A stretch of 12,090 nt of DNA from Pseudomonadota bacterium (GCA_023386865.1 JAEWIV010000331.1:1-12090); one strand, 5' to 3'. Shown: positions 1 to 6,718, counted from the first letter of the stretch. Program-made: numbers and translations. The notes: a model not told the origin generated them from the sequence alone.

Positions 1-296
1 GTGCCGTAGATCGGCGCCAGCGCGCCGAACTTCTCGGTGACCGGGTTCCACGAATCGTCGAACAGGAAGGAGAAGCCGAAAGTGCCGAGCGCCGGCGCGG
101 CGCCGATGACGAGGGCGACGATCACGCCGCTCAACAGGGCGAGCACGGCGAGTGCGGCGAACCGCGTGAGATTGTGGAAGACGACATCGGTGAGCCGCAG
201 GCGCCTCAGCACGGCGCTGCGCGAGGCCGTCTCGGCCGCCGTCACAGTGGCGCCCTTCAACGTCATGTCGGTCACGTCACGCCCCCCGGAATCCAT
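1..296 (-). CDS. pstC: PstC, phosphate ABC transporter permease (partial, N-terminal ~98 residues)
   Basis: Inner-membrane permease of the high-affinity phosphate ABC transporter PstSCAB. Only the amino end lies in the window and the gene continues past base 1. The visible protein has a cytoplasmic leader, a membrane segment rich in Ala, Leu and Val (about residues 39-60 of the longest form), then a periplasmic stretch with FGFSFLFDDSWNP and FGALAPIYG, which is typical of the start of PstC. It follows pstS on the same strand after an 83-base gap holding a strong hairpin. The start is uncertain. ATG at 296 gives the longest form, preceded by a close purine run (TAGGGG). GTG at 275 and ATG at 266 are in frame, with a run of G upstream. 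Regulation is expected through the Pho box upstream of pstS. Confidence 0.88.
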   Translation of the reverse strand, partial: MDSGGRDVTDMTLKGATVTAAETASRSAVLRRLRLTDVVFHNLTRFAALAVLALLSGVIVALVIGAAPALGTFGFSFLFDDSWNPVTEKFGALAPIYG

Positions 297-332
297 CGGC
301 CCCTAGCCTTTCACCGCGTCGGATGAAGCGGA

Positions 333-357
333 GGCGGATGCGCCGGCCGCATCCGCC
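333..357 (-). other. Intercistronic hairpin between pstS and pstC
   Basis: A perfect 10-bp inverted repeat (GGCGGATGCG / CGCATCCGCC) with a 5-base loop lies in the 83-base gap between the pstS stop and the pstC start. No U-tract follows it in the direction of transcription, so it does not look like an intrinsic terminator. Stem-loops after the binding-protein gene of ABC importer operons often protect the upstream message from 3' exonucleases and make the binding protein more abundant than the permease. That role is inferred here. Confidence 0.6.
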
Positions 358-379
358 CTGCCCGCTGCAACCGCTCCCG

Positions 380-1426
380 TCAGTTGGTCGGCGAGAACAG
401 CGGCTTGCCCGAAGCGTCCTTGATCTCCGCCGACCACATCTTCTGGATGTCGGTCACGACCGTGTCGGGCATCGGCACGTAGTCGAGCTCTTCCGCCGAC
501 TTGTCGCCCTTGGCGTAGGACCAGGCGAAGAACTTCAGGGCTTCTCCGGTCGCCGCCGCGTCCTGCGGCTTCTTGTAGAGTAGGATCCAGGTCGCCGCGG
601 TCATCGGCCAGGACTGGTCACCCGGCTGGTTGGCGAGGATCACGCCGTAGCCCGGCTGCGACTTCCAGTCGGCGTTGGCGGCCGCGGCCTGGAAGGAAAC
701 CGAGGACGGATCCACCGTCTTGCCCGCCTTGTTCACCATCTTGGTGTGGGTGAGCTTGTTCTGCTTGGCGTAGGCGTACTCGACGTAGCCGATCGCGCCC
801 TTGGTGTTGGCGACGTTGTTGGCCACGCCCTCGTTGCCCTTGGCGCCGATGCCGACCGGCCATTGCACGGCCGTGCTGACGCCGATCTTGTCCTTCCACG
901 CCGGCAGGACTTCGGCGAGGTAGTAGGTGAAGTTGTAGGTCGTGCCCGAGCCGTCCGAGCGGCGCACCGGCACGATCGCCTGGCTGGGCAGCTTGGCGCC
1001 GGGGTTCAGCTTGGCGATCGCCGGATCGTCCCACTTCTTGACCTCACCCATGTAGATCCTGGCGATGGTCGGGCCGTCGAGCGTCAGGTCCCCCGGCTTC
1101 ACGCCGTCGATGTTCACCACCGGCACGATGGCGCCCATCACCATGGGGAACTGTGCCAGGCCCGACTCGTCGAGCTCCTTGCCCGACAGCGGCGCATCGG
1201 TGGCGCCGAAGACCACGGTCTTGGCCTTGATCTGCTTGATGCCGCCGCCCGAGCCGATCGACTGGTAGTTCAGGCCGACCCCGGTCTCTTTCTTGTAGGA
1301 GTCCGCCCACTTGGCGTAGATCGGGTACGGAAAGGTGGCACCAGCACCGGAGATGTCGGCTGCGTTGGCCGCCAGCGACGACAAGGCCAGAGCGGCCGTC
1401 GCCACGGCGATTCTTGCGATATTCAC
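380..1426 (-). CDS. pstS: PstS, periplasmic phosphate-binding protein
   Basis: Periplasmic substrate-binding component that delivers phosphate to the PstCAB importer. The 348-residue product is of normal family length. It begins with a Sec signal peptide: a short basic start, a hydrophobic core, and an A-N-A cleavage site at about residue 22. The mature protein opens with the PstS hallmark GAGATFPYPIYAKW. It also carries the SIGSGGGIKQI motif and the phosphate-loop sequence RRSDGSGTTYNFTYYL. The start is GTG at 1426, strongly supported by AAGGAGGGA placed 6 bases upstream. The gene is first in the pst operon, with pstC next on the same strand. Transcription is very likely driven by PhoB from the Pho box at 1499-1516. 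A 6-bp stem (1437-1452) overlaps the edge of the ribosome binding site and may modulate translation slightly. Confidence 0.97.
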   Translation of the reverse strand: MNIARIAVATAALALSSLAANAADISGAGATFPYPIYAKWADSYKKETGVGLNYQSIGSGGGIKQIKAKTVVFGATDAPLSGKELDESGLAQFPMVMGAIVPVVNIDGVKPGDLTLDGPTIARIYMGEVKKWDDPAIAKLNPGAKLPSQAIVPVRRSDGSGTTYNFTYYLAEVLPAWKDKIGVSTAVQWPVGIGAKGNEGVANNVANTKGAIGYVEYAYAKQNKLTHTKMVNKAGKTVDPSSVSFQAAAANADWKSQPGYGVILANQPGDQSWPMTAATWILLYKKPQDAAATGEALKFFAWSYAKGDKSAEELDYVPMPDTVVTDIQKMWSAEIKDASGKPLFSPTN

Positions 1427-1482
1427 AGGGTCCCTCCTTCGAGAATTCGAAGCCGTCCTTCCCCTAAAAGCCGCAGATCACT

Positions 1483-1516
1483 ATCATATTACGATTATGT
1501 GACAGTCCTGTGACAG
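1483..1516 (-). promoter_or_regulatory. Pho box and -10 element of the pstS promoter
   Basis: Reading toward pstS, two CTGTCAC half-sites are separated by 4 bases (1510-1516 and 1499-1505), the classic PhoB-binding Pho box. The repeat is exact for 10 bases (GACTGTCACA) with an 11-base period. The second half-site is followed after 10 bases by TATGAT (1483-1488), a good -10 hexamer. There is no separate -35, which matches PhoB-dependent promoters where the Pho box replaces it. Transcription should start near 1476, leaving a leader of about 50 bases. Confidence 0.9.
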
Positions 1517-1567
1517 TCATCGGCAGCGCCTGGAGGACGAATCCAGAACTATAATGTTAGCAGTGGG

Positions 1568-1888
1568 TTACTGCTGCCCATTGACACAGATCAACGGCCA
1601 GATACCCACCTCGATCCGCGCCCGCCGAACCTCTAGGTTTTCCCGCCGCGGCCACAAATCTTTGGGGACTAAGCGTTGACCCTCGCGCGGTACCGGCGGC
1701 GGTGGCGTGGAGGGAAGGTCGACGGAGATAAGCCTCAGCTTTGCCGCATCGCCATGTGAGTCCCGTGCCGGGTCGGTGCTGACCAGGAGCACCGATTTTC
1801 CCCGTCGGCAGGCGCAAGGGGCCACCGCGCAGAGATGACGCGGCGTGTCCGCGAGCATGCCGGATACCGACGATGGGGGCTTGTTCAC
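1568..1888 (-). pseudogene. Possible decayed ArsA-like ATPase fragment in an otherwise gene-poor stretch
   Basis: Bases 1517-1884 hold no gene I can defend. One minus-strand reading frame of 106 codons contains RRGKSVLLVSTDPARD at about 1760-1807. That closely resembles the strand following the P-loop in ArsA/Get3 ATPases (GKRVLLVSTDPA). The P-loop (GKGGVGKT) that should lie about 20 residues earlier is missing, and nothing after the motif is recognisable as ArsA. The best reading is a remnant of an arsA-like gene, or a chance match. The region also has a small stem, AGCAGT-gggtt-ACTGCT, at 1559-1575, without a T-run. Confidence 0.27.
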
Positions 1889-2154
1889 CTTTCGTGGGGA
1901 TCGGTCTCGACAAGAAAGCGTTCGAGCGTTGTCAGGCTCGGTTCGCTGCCAGCGAGCCGGGCGTAGGCGGCGAACTTGTGCGGATCGACGTGGATTTCGC
2001 GGACGGTGTGGCCGCGCAGGCGTTCGTCCGCGCTAAGCTTCCGGCAGCGTTCCGCCCATTCGTGGTGTGCAGCCGGTGCGTCTTTGATGAGCGTCCGGAA
2101 AACATCATAGTCATGCCAGGCGACCAGCGGCACGCGGAAGATGTCTTTTGTCAT
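1885..2154 (-). CDS. Small hypothetical protein, 89 residues
   Basis: A soluble 89-residue protein of unknown function with no cysteine motif and no membrane segment. The sequence is amphipathic and charged: MTKDIFRVPL at the start, a middle helix HHEWAERCRK, then VREIHVDPHKFAAYARLAG and a leucine-rich helix SLTTLERFLVE. The order (short strand, helix, strand ending in V-D-P, then F-x-x-Y and a G-x-x-P-S-L helix) resembles small uncharacterised rhizobial proteins, but I cannot name a family. The start is ATG at 2154, with AAGGGG 6 bases upstream. An in-frame start 51 bases earlier is less likely. It stands alone between the arsA-like remnant and the ArsR-rhodanese gene, 263 bases downstream of the latter on the same strand. 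That gap contains an inverted repeat TCAAG-gtga-CTTGA at 2202-2215 and nothing else I recognise. The opposite strand is also open here, so the assignment is moderate. Confidence 0.6.
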   Translation of the reverse strand: MTKDIFRVPLVAWHDYDVFRTLIKDAPAAHHEWAERCRKLSADERLRGHTVREIHVDPHKFAAYARLAGSEPSLTTLERFLVETDPHER

Positions 2155-2417
2155 ATCGCCCCTTGGAGCTGGTGAGCGGCATGCAGGATAAGGCACGCAC
2201 CTCAAGGTGACTTGATCTCGGTCATGTCCGGCGAGAGCGGGGCGGGCCCTTGGCCGCAGTCACGGACATGCAGTCGCTCCGCAAGGCAGTGGCATCGCCA
2301 GACTGCTTCGAGGCACCGCTGCTCCTGTCCGGGGTCCGGATCGTCGATGCCCGCTGGCGCTGGTCCAAATCGCCGGCCGCCGTCGCACGACGCATCGAGG
2401 ACGCCGGTGCCGCGGCG

Positions 2418-3074
2418 TCAACCGATCGGCAGGCCGGCGGACTTCCACTCGGGAAATCCGTCCTCCAGACGACGAACCCTGAAGCCGCGATCACGCAGCA
2501 GGGCCACGGCCTCGAAGACCAGCACACAGTAGGGACCTCGGCAGTAGGCGACGATCTGCCGGCTCTTCGGCAGTTCGGGCAGGCGCCGCGCCAGTTCGCG
2601 CAAAGGAATGTTGATCGCCTTCGGCAGGTGACCGGCCGCGTACTCGTCCGGCGGCCGTACATCGAGCACAGTGACGGTGCCGTCCTTCATGCGCCGCAGG
2701 AGTTCCCGGCGCGTGACGGCCTCGAGGCTGTCGCGCCGATGGAAGTATCCTGCGATGACGTCTCGGACTTCGGCGGAATTGCGCTCCGCGACGCGGCGCA
2801 GCGCCACGCCGAGCTCGAGCACCGACGGGTCGCTCAGCCTGTAGAAGACGCGCTTTCCCTCCCGCCGTGAGGCAAGGAGCCCGTTTCGGCGCATCAGCCG
2901 CAGGTGCTGCGAGGCGTTGGCGATGGGCAGTCCCAGCCGATCCGCCAGGGCCTCGACGCTGCGCTCGCCCTGGGCAAGCAGTTCGAGGATTTCCAGCCGG
3001 TGGCCGTGCCCGAGCGCCTTGGCAACCTCGGCGAGGCCCGCGAACAGGGCACGCTTGGGATTGTCGCTTGACAT
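2418..3074 (-). CDS. ArsR-family repressor fused to a rhodanese domain
   Basis: A 218-residue two-domain transcription regulator. Residues about 10-85 form an ArsR/SmtB winged helix: the ALGHGHRLEILELLAQG start helix, recognition region LADRLGLPIANASQHLRLM, and beta-wing RREGKRVFYRL. Residues about 120-218 are a rhodanese (sulfurtransferase) domain with VLDVRPPDEYAAGHLPKAINIP, active-site loop YCRGPYCV (Cys178, second Cys183) and closing GFPEWKSAGLPIG. The ArsR half has no cysteine at all, so it lacks the ELCVCDL arsenic site and the dithiol pair of the SqrR/BigR type. Sensing probably uses the rhodanese thiols. The start at 3074 is chosen because GAGG lies 6 bases upstream; an ATG at 3098 falls inside the operator. 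It diverges from the methyltransferase-MFS operon and likely represses both directions through the palindrome at 3097-3116. Confidence 0.9.
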   Translation of the reverse strand: MSSDNPKRALFAGLAEVAKALGHGHRLEILELLAQGERSVEALADRLGLPIANASQHLRLMRRNGLLASRREGKRVFYRLSDPSVLELGVALRRVAERNSAEVRDVIAGYFHRRDSLEAVTRRELLRRMKDGTVTVLDVRPPDEYAAGHLPKAINIPLRELARRLPELPKSRQIVAYCRGPYCVLVFEAVALLRDRGFRVRRLEDGFPEWKSAGLPIG

Positions 3075-3144
3075 CACCTGCCTCGCAAAAGACAACATTC
3101 AATATAATGATTGAATATAATTCCTCACGCAAGAGGAACCGACT
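3075..3144. promoter_or_regulatory. AT-rich divergent promoter with ArsR-type operator palindrome
   Basis: The 70-base gap between the ArsR-rhodanese gene and the methyltransferase is markedly AT-rich in a GC-rich setting. It contains ATTCAAT-N6-ATTGAAT at 3097-3116, a perfect 7-bp inverted repeat typical in size for an ArsR-family dimer. Two TATAAT hexamers face the plus strand at 3103-3108 (inside the palindrome) and 3116-3121 (at its edge). Matching TATATT-like sequences read toward the regulator. No convincing -35 is seen for either direction. Bound repressor would occlude both promoters. Confidence 0.72.
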
Positions 3145-3855
3145 ATGGGCGTGAACACCACGGGCGCTCCGGTCGCGATCGGGCCGCAAGCGTACGACAG
3201 CTGGCGCGCGACGCCGCTCGGCGCCGTCACCGAGGCGATCGAGCAGCGGGCGATCCTCGACCTCGTCGGCAATCTTGCCGGTGTTCGTCTCCTCGACACG
3301 GGCTGCGGCGATGGCGCGCTGGTCTGTGCCGCAGCGGCGCGCGGCGCCATGGCGACGGGCGTCGATCCCGATCCGGCCATGCTCGACGCCGCGCGGTCCC
3401 GCGCGGCGCAGGCAGGAGTTCAGCCGAGCTTCCTCGAAGGTCGTGTCGAGCGGCTGCCCTTTCCTGATTCCTCCTTCGACGCAGTCGTGTCGGTCACGGT
3501 CCTGTGCTTCGTGCCGGACGCCGCGGGCGCGATCCGCGAAATGGCGCGGGTGTTGCGTCCGGGCGGACGCCTGGTGCTGGGCGAGCTCGGTCTCTGGAGC
3601 ACGTGGGCGGCCTGGCGCCGCATCCGCGGCTGGCTCGGCTCGGCGACGTGGCGCAACGCGCACTTCCGCACACAAGGCGAGTTACGCGGCCTTGTCGAAC
3701 AGGCCGGACTAACGGTCGTCGCCGTGCGCGGTGCCGTCTTCTACCCGCCGACCGATCGGCTGGCGCGTCTCCTCGCGGCATTCGACACCCGGCTCGGTCG
3801 CCTCACGACCTTCGGCGCCGCCTTCGTGGCACTGAGCGCGACCAAGGCCCGATGA
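3145..3855 (+). CDS. Class I SAM-dependent methyltransferase
   Basis: A 236-residue cytoplasmic methyltransferase with a Rossmann fold of the UbiE/Methyltransf_11 type. Motif I is LLDTGCGDGAL (residues 49-59). The acidic end of strand 2 is GVDPDPAMLDAAR (72-84), followed by LPFPDSSFDAVVSVTVLCFV (104-123) and RVLRPGGRLVLGEL (135-148). The substrate is not shown by the sequence. It lacks the spaced cysteine set expected of an arsenite methyltransferase (ArsM), so I do not call it that. The start has AGAGGA about 8 bases upstream. Its stop overlaps the MFS start by 4 bases (ATGA), so the two are translationally coupled and probably act on the same compound, methylated and then exported. It is likely controlled by the divergent ArsR-rhodanese regulator. 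Confidence 0.9.
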   Translation: MGVNTTGAPVAIGPQAYDSWRATPLGAVTEAIEQRAILDLVGNLAGVRLLDTGCGDGALVCAAAARGAMATGVDPDPAMLDAARSRAAQAGVQPSFLEGRVERLPFPDSSFDAVVSVTVLCFVPDAAGAIREMARVLRPGGRLVLGELGLWSTWAAWRRIRGWLGSATWRNAHFRTQGELRGLVEQAGLTVVAVRGAVFYPPTDRLARLLAAFDTRLGRLTTFGAAFVALSATKAR

Positions 3856-5111
3856 CGCCGCGAGACCTCGCGGGCGTCAGGCTCGGCCTGCGCGAGAACT
3901 GGCGGCAATTCTCCCTGCTGGTCCTGATCAACGCCTTCGTCGGCGGGATGGTCGGCCTGGAGCGGACGGTGGTGCCGCTGATCGGCGCCGAGGAATTCGG
4001 CATCGCCTCGACCACCATCATCGTGTCCTTCATCGTGAGCTTCGGCGTCGTCAAGGCAGCGGCCAATCTCGTTTCGGGGCACTTCGCCGACATTTACGGT
4101 CGGCGGCACATGCTGATCGCCGGGTGGCTGGTCGGGCTGCCGGTGCCCTTCATGATCGCTTGGGCGCCGAGCTGGGGCTGGGTGATCGCCGCGAACGCGT
4201 TGCTCGGCGTCAGCCAGGGCTTCGCCTGGTCGATGACAGTCATCATGAAGGTCGATCTGGTCGGGCCGAAGTCGCGCGGCCTCGCGGTCGGCCTCAACGA
4301 GTTCGCGGGCTACCTGTTCGTCGGCGTGACGGCCTTCCTGACCGGCTACATCGCCCAGCGTCACGGCCTGCGGCCGGCGCCCTTCTATCTCGGCATGGGC
4401 TACGCGGTGCTGGGGCTCGGCCTGTCGGTCATGCTGGTGCGCGACACGCGCAACCACGTCGCACTGGAAATCGCCCGCCACGCGGCGACGAGCGACCCTC
4501 AGACAACGGCGATGGGATTCTGGCGGGTCTTCCGGCATGCCTCGTTCGGCGATCGCAACCTCTTCGCCGCCTCCCAGGCCGGACTGGTCAACAACCTGAA
4601 CGACGGTATGAGCTGGGGCATTTTCCCGCTGTTCTTCGCCGGCCTCGGCCTCGGCGTCGAGCGTATCGGCATCCTCAAGGCGATCTACCCCGTCACATGG
4701 GGCGTCCTGCAGACCGTCACCGGTCCCCTGAGCGACCGATGGGGTCGCAAGGGTCTGATCGTGGCCGGCATGTGGGTGCAGGCAGGCGGGCTGCTGATGA
4801 CGGCGTTCGGCCAAAGCTTCGGCTGGTGGTTCCTAGCCAGCCTGTTGCTAGGCCTCGGCACCGCCATGGTGTATCCCACGCTGATCGCCGCCGTCTCGGA
4901 TGCGTCGCATCCGTCGTGGCGTGCGCGCTCGCTCAGCGTCTACCGCTTCTGGCGGGATCTCGGTTATGCGATCGGCGCACTTTGCGCCGGGATCATCACC
5001 GACCTGTTCGGCGCCGCCTGGGCGATCGGCGCCATCGGCCTGCTCACCTTCCTGTCCGGTGCGGTGGCCGCCGTCGCCATGGACGAGCGACGAACACCGA
5101 CCAACCTATGA
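3852..5111 (+). CDS. MFS transporter coupled to the methyltransferase
   Basis: A 419-residue major facilitator with about 12 membrane segments. Motif A is visible in the first half as GHFADIYGRRHMLIAG (76-91) and is repeated in the second half as GPLSDRWGRKGLIVAG (291-306), the usual two-fold arrangement. The basic, proton-antiporter-like loops favour a role in efflux, but the substrate is unknown. It starts at the ATG overlapping the methyltransferase stop (ATGA). The open frame continues upstream inside the methyltransferase, but that extension would read its antiphase codons and is rejected. It ends 35 bases before the second operator palindrome. Regulation is inferred to follow the methyltransferase. 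Confidence 0.93.
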   Translation: MTPRDLAGVRLGLRENWRQFSLLVLINAFVGGMVGLERTVVPLIGAEEFGIASTTIIVSFIVSFGVVKAAANLVSGHFADIYGRRHMLIAGWLVGLPVPFMIAWAPSWGWVIAANALLGVSQGFAWSMTVIMKVDLVGPKSRGLAVGLNEFAGYLFVGVTAFLTGYIAQRHGLRPAPFYLGMGYAVLGLGLSVMLVRDTRNHVALEIARHAATSDPQTTAMGFWRVFRHASFGDRNLFAASQAGLVNNLNDGMSWGIFPLFFAGLGLGVERIGILKAIYPVTWGVLQTVTGPLSDRWGRKGLIVAGMWVQAGGLLMTAFGQSFGWWFLASLLLGLGTAMVYPTLIAAVSDASHPSWRARSLSVYRFWRDLGYAIGALCAGIITDLFGAAWAIGAIGLLTFLSGAVAAVAMDERRTPTNL

Positions 5112-5145
5112 GGCGCGTCGCCTTCACTGCCGGCGGTGCTCCCTT

Positions 5146-5199
5146 ATATTTCTAATATTCTAGAAATATCGTTGACAGCGGGCTCCGGCGCAATAGATT
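5146..5199 (+). promoter_or_regulatory. Second ArsR-type operator with an adjacent sigma70-like promoter
   Basis: ATATTTCTA-N6-TAGAAATAT at 5146-5169 is a perfect 9-bp inverted repeat (24 bases in all), AT-rich against its surroundings. Three bases later comes a consensus TTGACA (5172-5177), then 16 bases, then TAGATT (5194-5199). The promoter points at the deleted arsR and the second MFS gene. The 6-base spacer equals that of the operator at 3097-3116 but the half-sites differ, which suggests a different ArsR protein binds here. The expected transcription start falls near the ATG at 5206, so the arsR message may have been leaderless. Confidence 0.75.
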
Positions 5200-5205
5200 G
5201 CCGTC

Positions 5206-5381
5206 ATGAAACTCGACGATGCCGCTGCCCGCCTGCAGGCCCTCGGCAACCCGACGCGTCTTGAGATCCACCGCGCCCCGGTGCGCGCCGGGGAAAAGGG
5301 CATGGCGCCAAGATACCGGCCGGCGGCTGCGTGGCCGACATGAAGGCCAAGCAGGAGGGCAAGAGGGGCTGCGGCTGCTGA
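5206..5381 (+). pseudogene. arsR-family repressor gene with internal deletion
   Basis: Translation from ATG 5206 gives MKLDDAAARLQALGNPTRLE and then IHRAPVRAGEKGMA, the start of a typical ArsR repressor (dimer helix and start of the winged helix). After about 35 residues the similarity stops abruptly: the frame reads unrelated residues and ends at a TGA at 5341-5343. The whole recognition helix and wing are absent. In another frame the next bases read GGCVADMKAKQEGKRGCGC and stop at 5379-5381, overlapping the MFS start. This looks like the genuine cysteine-rich carboxyl end of an ArsR or of a lost neighbour. A deletion, with a frame change at about 5310, removing the middle of arsR, or arsR plus most of a second gene, explains this best. 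The remaining 45-residue product should not bind DNA. Confidence 0.75.
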
Positions 5382-6616
5382 TGTCGTTGCCAGCACGACC
5401 GGGCGCCCGCCTGGTCACTATCGTCTGCGCCGCCCAGGTGTTCGTGCAGATCGGCGCCTTCTACTGGCCGGCGCTGATGCCGCAGATGATGCGGCATTGG
5501 TCGCTGTCCAACAGCGAGGCCGGCTGGATCACCTCCTCGTTCTACGCCACCTACATGTTCTCGGTGCCCGTGCTGGTGACGCTGACCGACCGCATCGACG
5601 CCAAGCGCGTGTACCTGTTCGGCGTCGGCTGCACCCTTGCCGCACACCTCGCTTTCGGCCTGCTGGCCGACGGCTTCTGGTCGGCGTTGGCGCTGCGCGG
5701 GCTGGCCGGCATCGGCTGGGCCGGCACCTACATGACCGGCCTGAAGCTTCTGGCCGACCAGGTCGACGCCAAAATGATGTCGCGCGCCGTCACCGGCCAC
5801 GCCGCCAGCATCGGCATCTCGGGTGCGGCGTCGTACTTGATGGGCGACCTCCTGGCGCACGAGTTCGGCTGGCGTTGGGCCTTCGCCAGCGCCGGCCTCA
5901 CCGCCGCGATCGCCTGGATCACCGTGGCCGCCGCGGTGCCCGGTCGGCCGCCGCCGGCGCCCAAGCCGGGTGCCCAGCCGGCATTGTTCGATTTCCGTCC
6001 GGTCCTGCGCAACCGTTCGGCTCTGGCCTACTCGCTGGCCTACTGTGTGCACACGCTTGAGATGAACGCCCTGCGCGGCTGGGGCGTGGCCTTCCTGGCA
6101 TGGGTCGCGGTCCACAGCGGCATGACGGGCGAGCTGCTGTCGCCCACCGTCGTCATCACGGTGCTCGGCCTCCTCGGCACGCTCACCAGCGTCCTGGGCA
6201 ACGAGGCCTCGATCCGCTTCGGACGACGGCGGCTGATCATCAGCGCCATGGTTCTGTCGATCGCGGTCGGCGTGCTGCTGGGTTTTGCCGGTTCCAAGGG
6301 CTACTGGCTCGCGGTGGTGCTGATCGTCGTCTACGGCATGATCATCTGGCTCGATTCGTCGTCGCTCACCGCCGGCGCCGCGGGTGCGGCCGACCCGGCG
6401 CGGCGCGGCGCCACGCTCGCCGTGCATTCGATGCTGGGCTACGCCGGCGGCTTCGTGGGCCCGCTGGCGATCGGCTGGACGCTCGACGCTGCGGGCGGAA
6501 TGTCACCGGTAGCCTGGGGTCTCGCCTTCGGCGTGGTCGCCCTCCTCATGGCGCTGGCCATGGTGGCGTTCATCGCGCTGCGGCCCCGCGGCCTCGAAGG
6601 CGATCGCGGCGGCTGA
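5381..6616 (+). CDS. MFS transporter downstream of the broken arsR
   Basis: A 411-residue major facilitator with about 12 membrane segments. The first half has VPVLVTLTDRIDAKRVYLFG (about residues 62-81), a degenerate motif A, and LRGLAGIGWAGTYMTGLKLL around the fourth helix. A proline-rich linker (PGRPPPAPKPGAQP) separates the two halves. It is not closely similar to the MFS at 3852-5111, so this is not a recent duplication. The substrate is unknown. The start at 5381 overlaps the preceding TGA (TGATG), so translation was probably coupled to the lost reading frame. A purine-rich AGAGGGG lies about 12 bases upstream. The operator and promoter at 5146-5199 remain, so the gene may now be constitutive or under another ArsR protein. 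Confidence 0.92.
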   Translation: MSLPARPGARLVTIVCAAQVFVQIGAFYWPALMPQMMRHWSLSNSEAGWITSSFYATYMFSVPVLVTLTDRIDAKRVYLFGVGCTLAAHLAFGLLADGFWSALALRGLAGIGWAGTYMTGLKLLADQVDAKMMSRAVTGHAASIGISGAASYLMGDLLAHEFGWRWAFASAGLTAAIAWITVAAAVPGRPPPAPKPGAQPALFDFRPVLRNRSALAYSLAYCVHTLEMNALRGWGVAFLAWVAVHSGMTGELLSPTVVITVLGLLGTLTSVLGNEASIRFGRRRLIISAMVLSIAVGVLLGFAGSKGYWLAVVLIVVYGMIIWLDSSSLTAGAAGAADPARRGATLAVHSMLGYAGGFVGPLAIGWTLDAAGGMSPVAWGLAFGVVALLMALAMVAFIALRPRGLEGDRGG

Positions 6617-6628
6617 GCGCAATTCCCG

Positions 6629-6718
6629 TCAGCGCTTGCTGACTTCCCGGGCGACGAGCACCACGATCACGCCAAGGCTCAGAGCCATGATGGTGATGAG
6701 GATGGCAGGAATGATCAT
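6629..6718 (-). CDS. Possible 29-residue single-helix membrane peptide
   Basis: On the minus strand ATG 6718 opens a 29-codon frame: MIIPAILITIMALSLGVIVV followed by LVAREVSKR. That is one clean hydrophobic helix with a positively charged carboxyl end, the shape of a bacterial small membrane protein. The ribosome binding site is weak (GAAG 5 bases upstream). The frame stays open upstream to a GTG at 6895, which would give 88 residues with a lipoprotein-like start, but that form overlaps the opposite gene and seems unlikely. It does not match KdpF or CydX as I know them. It lies convergent to the MFS gene, in the 272-base gap before the ModA-like gene. Confidence 0.33.
   Translation of the reverse strand: MIIPAILITIMALSLGVIVVLVAREVSKR

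Noticed and set aside
333..357. Rho-independent terminator after pstS
   Set aside because: The stem is strong, but no T-run follows in the direction of transcription, and pstC continues immediately downstream.
1559..1575. AGCAGT-gggtt-ACTGCT stem as a terminator
   Set aside because: Short stem with no adjacent T-run and no gene ending beside it.
1873..2175. 100-codon plus-strand open frame opposite the small hypothetical gene
   Set aside because: The minus-strand reading has a better ribosome binding site and more protein-like helices; not excluded completely.
3145..3855. Arsenite methyltransferase (ArsM)
   Set aside because: Tempting because of the ArsR neighbour, but the spaced conserved cysteines of ArsM are absent; only a general methyltransferase call is justified.
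3741..4814. 357-codon minus-strand open frame opposite the first MFS gene
   Set aside because: Composition of an antisense shadow, with no domain; the MFS reading is clear.
5204..6427. 407-codon minus-strand open frame opposite the second MFS gene
   Set aside because: His-, Gln- and Arg-rich low-complexity translation; the plus strand encodes a normal 12-helix transporter.
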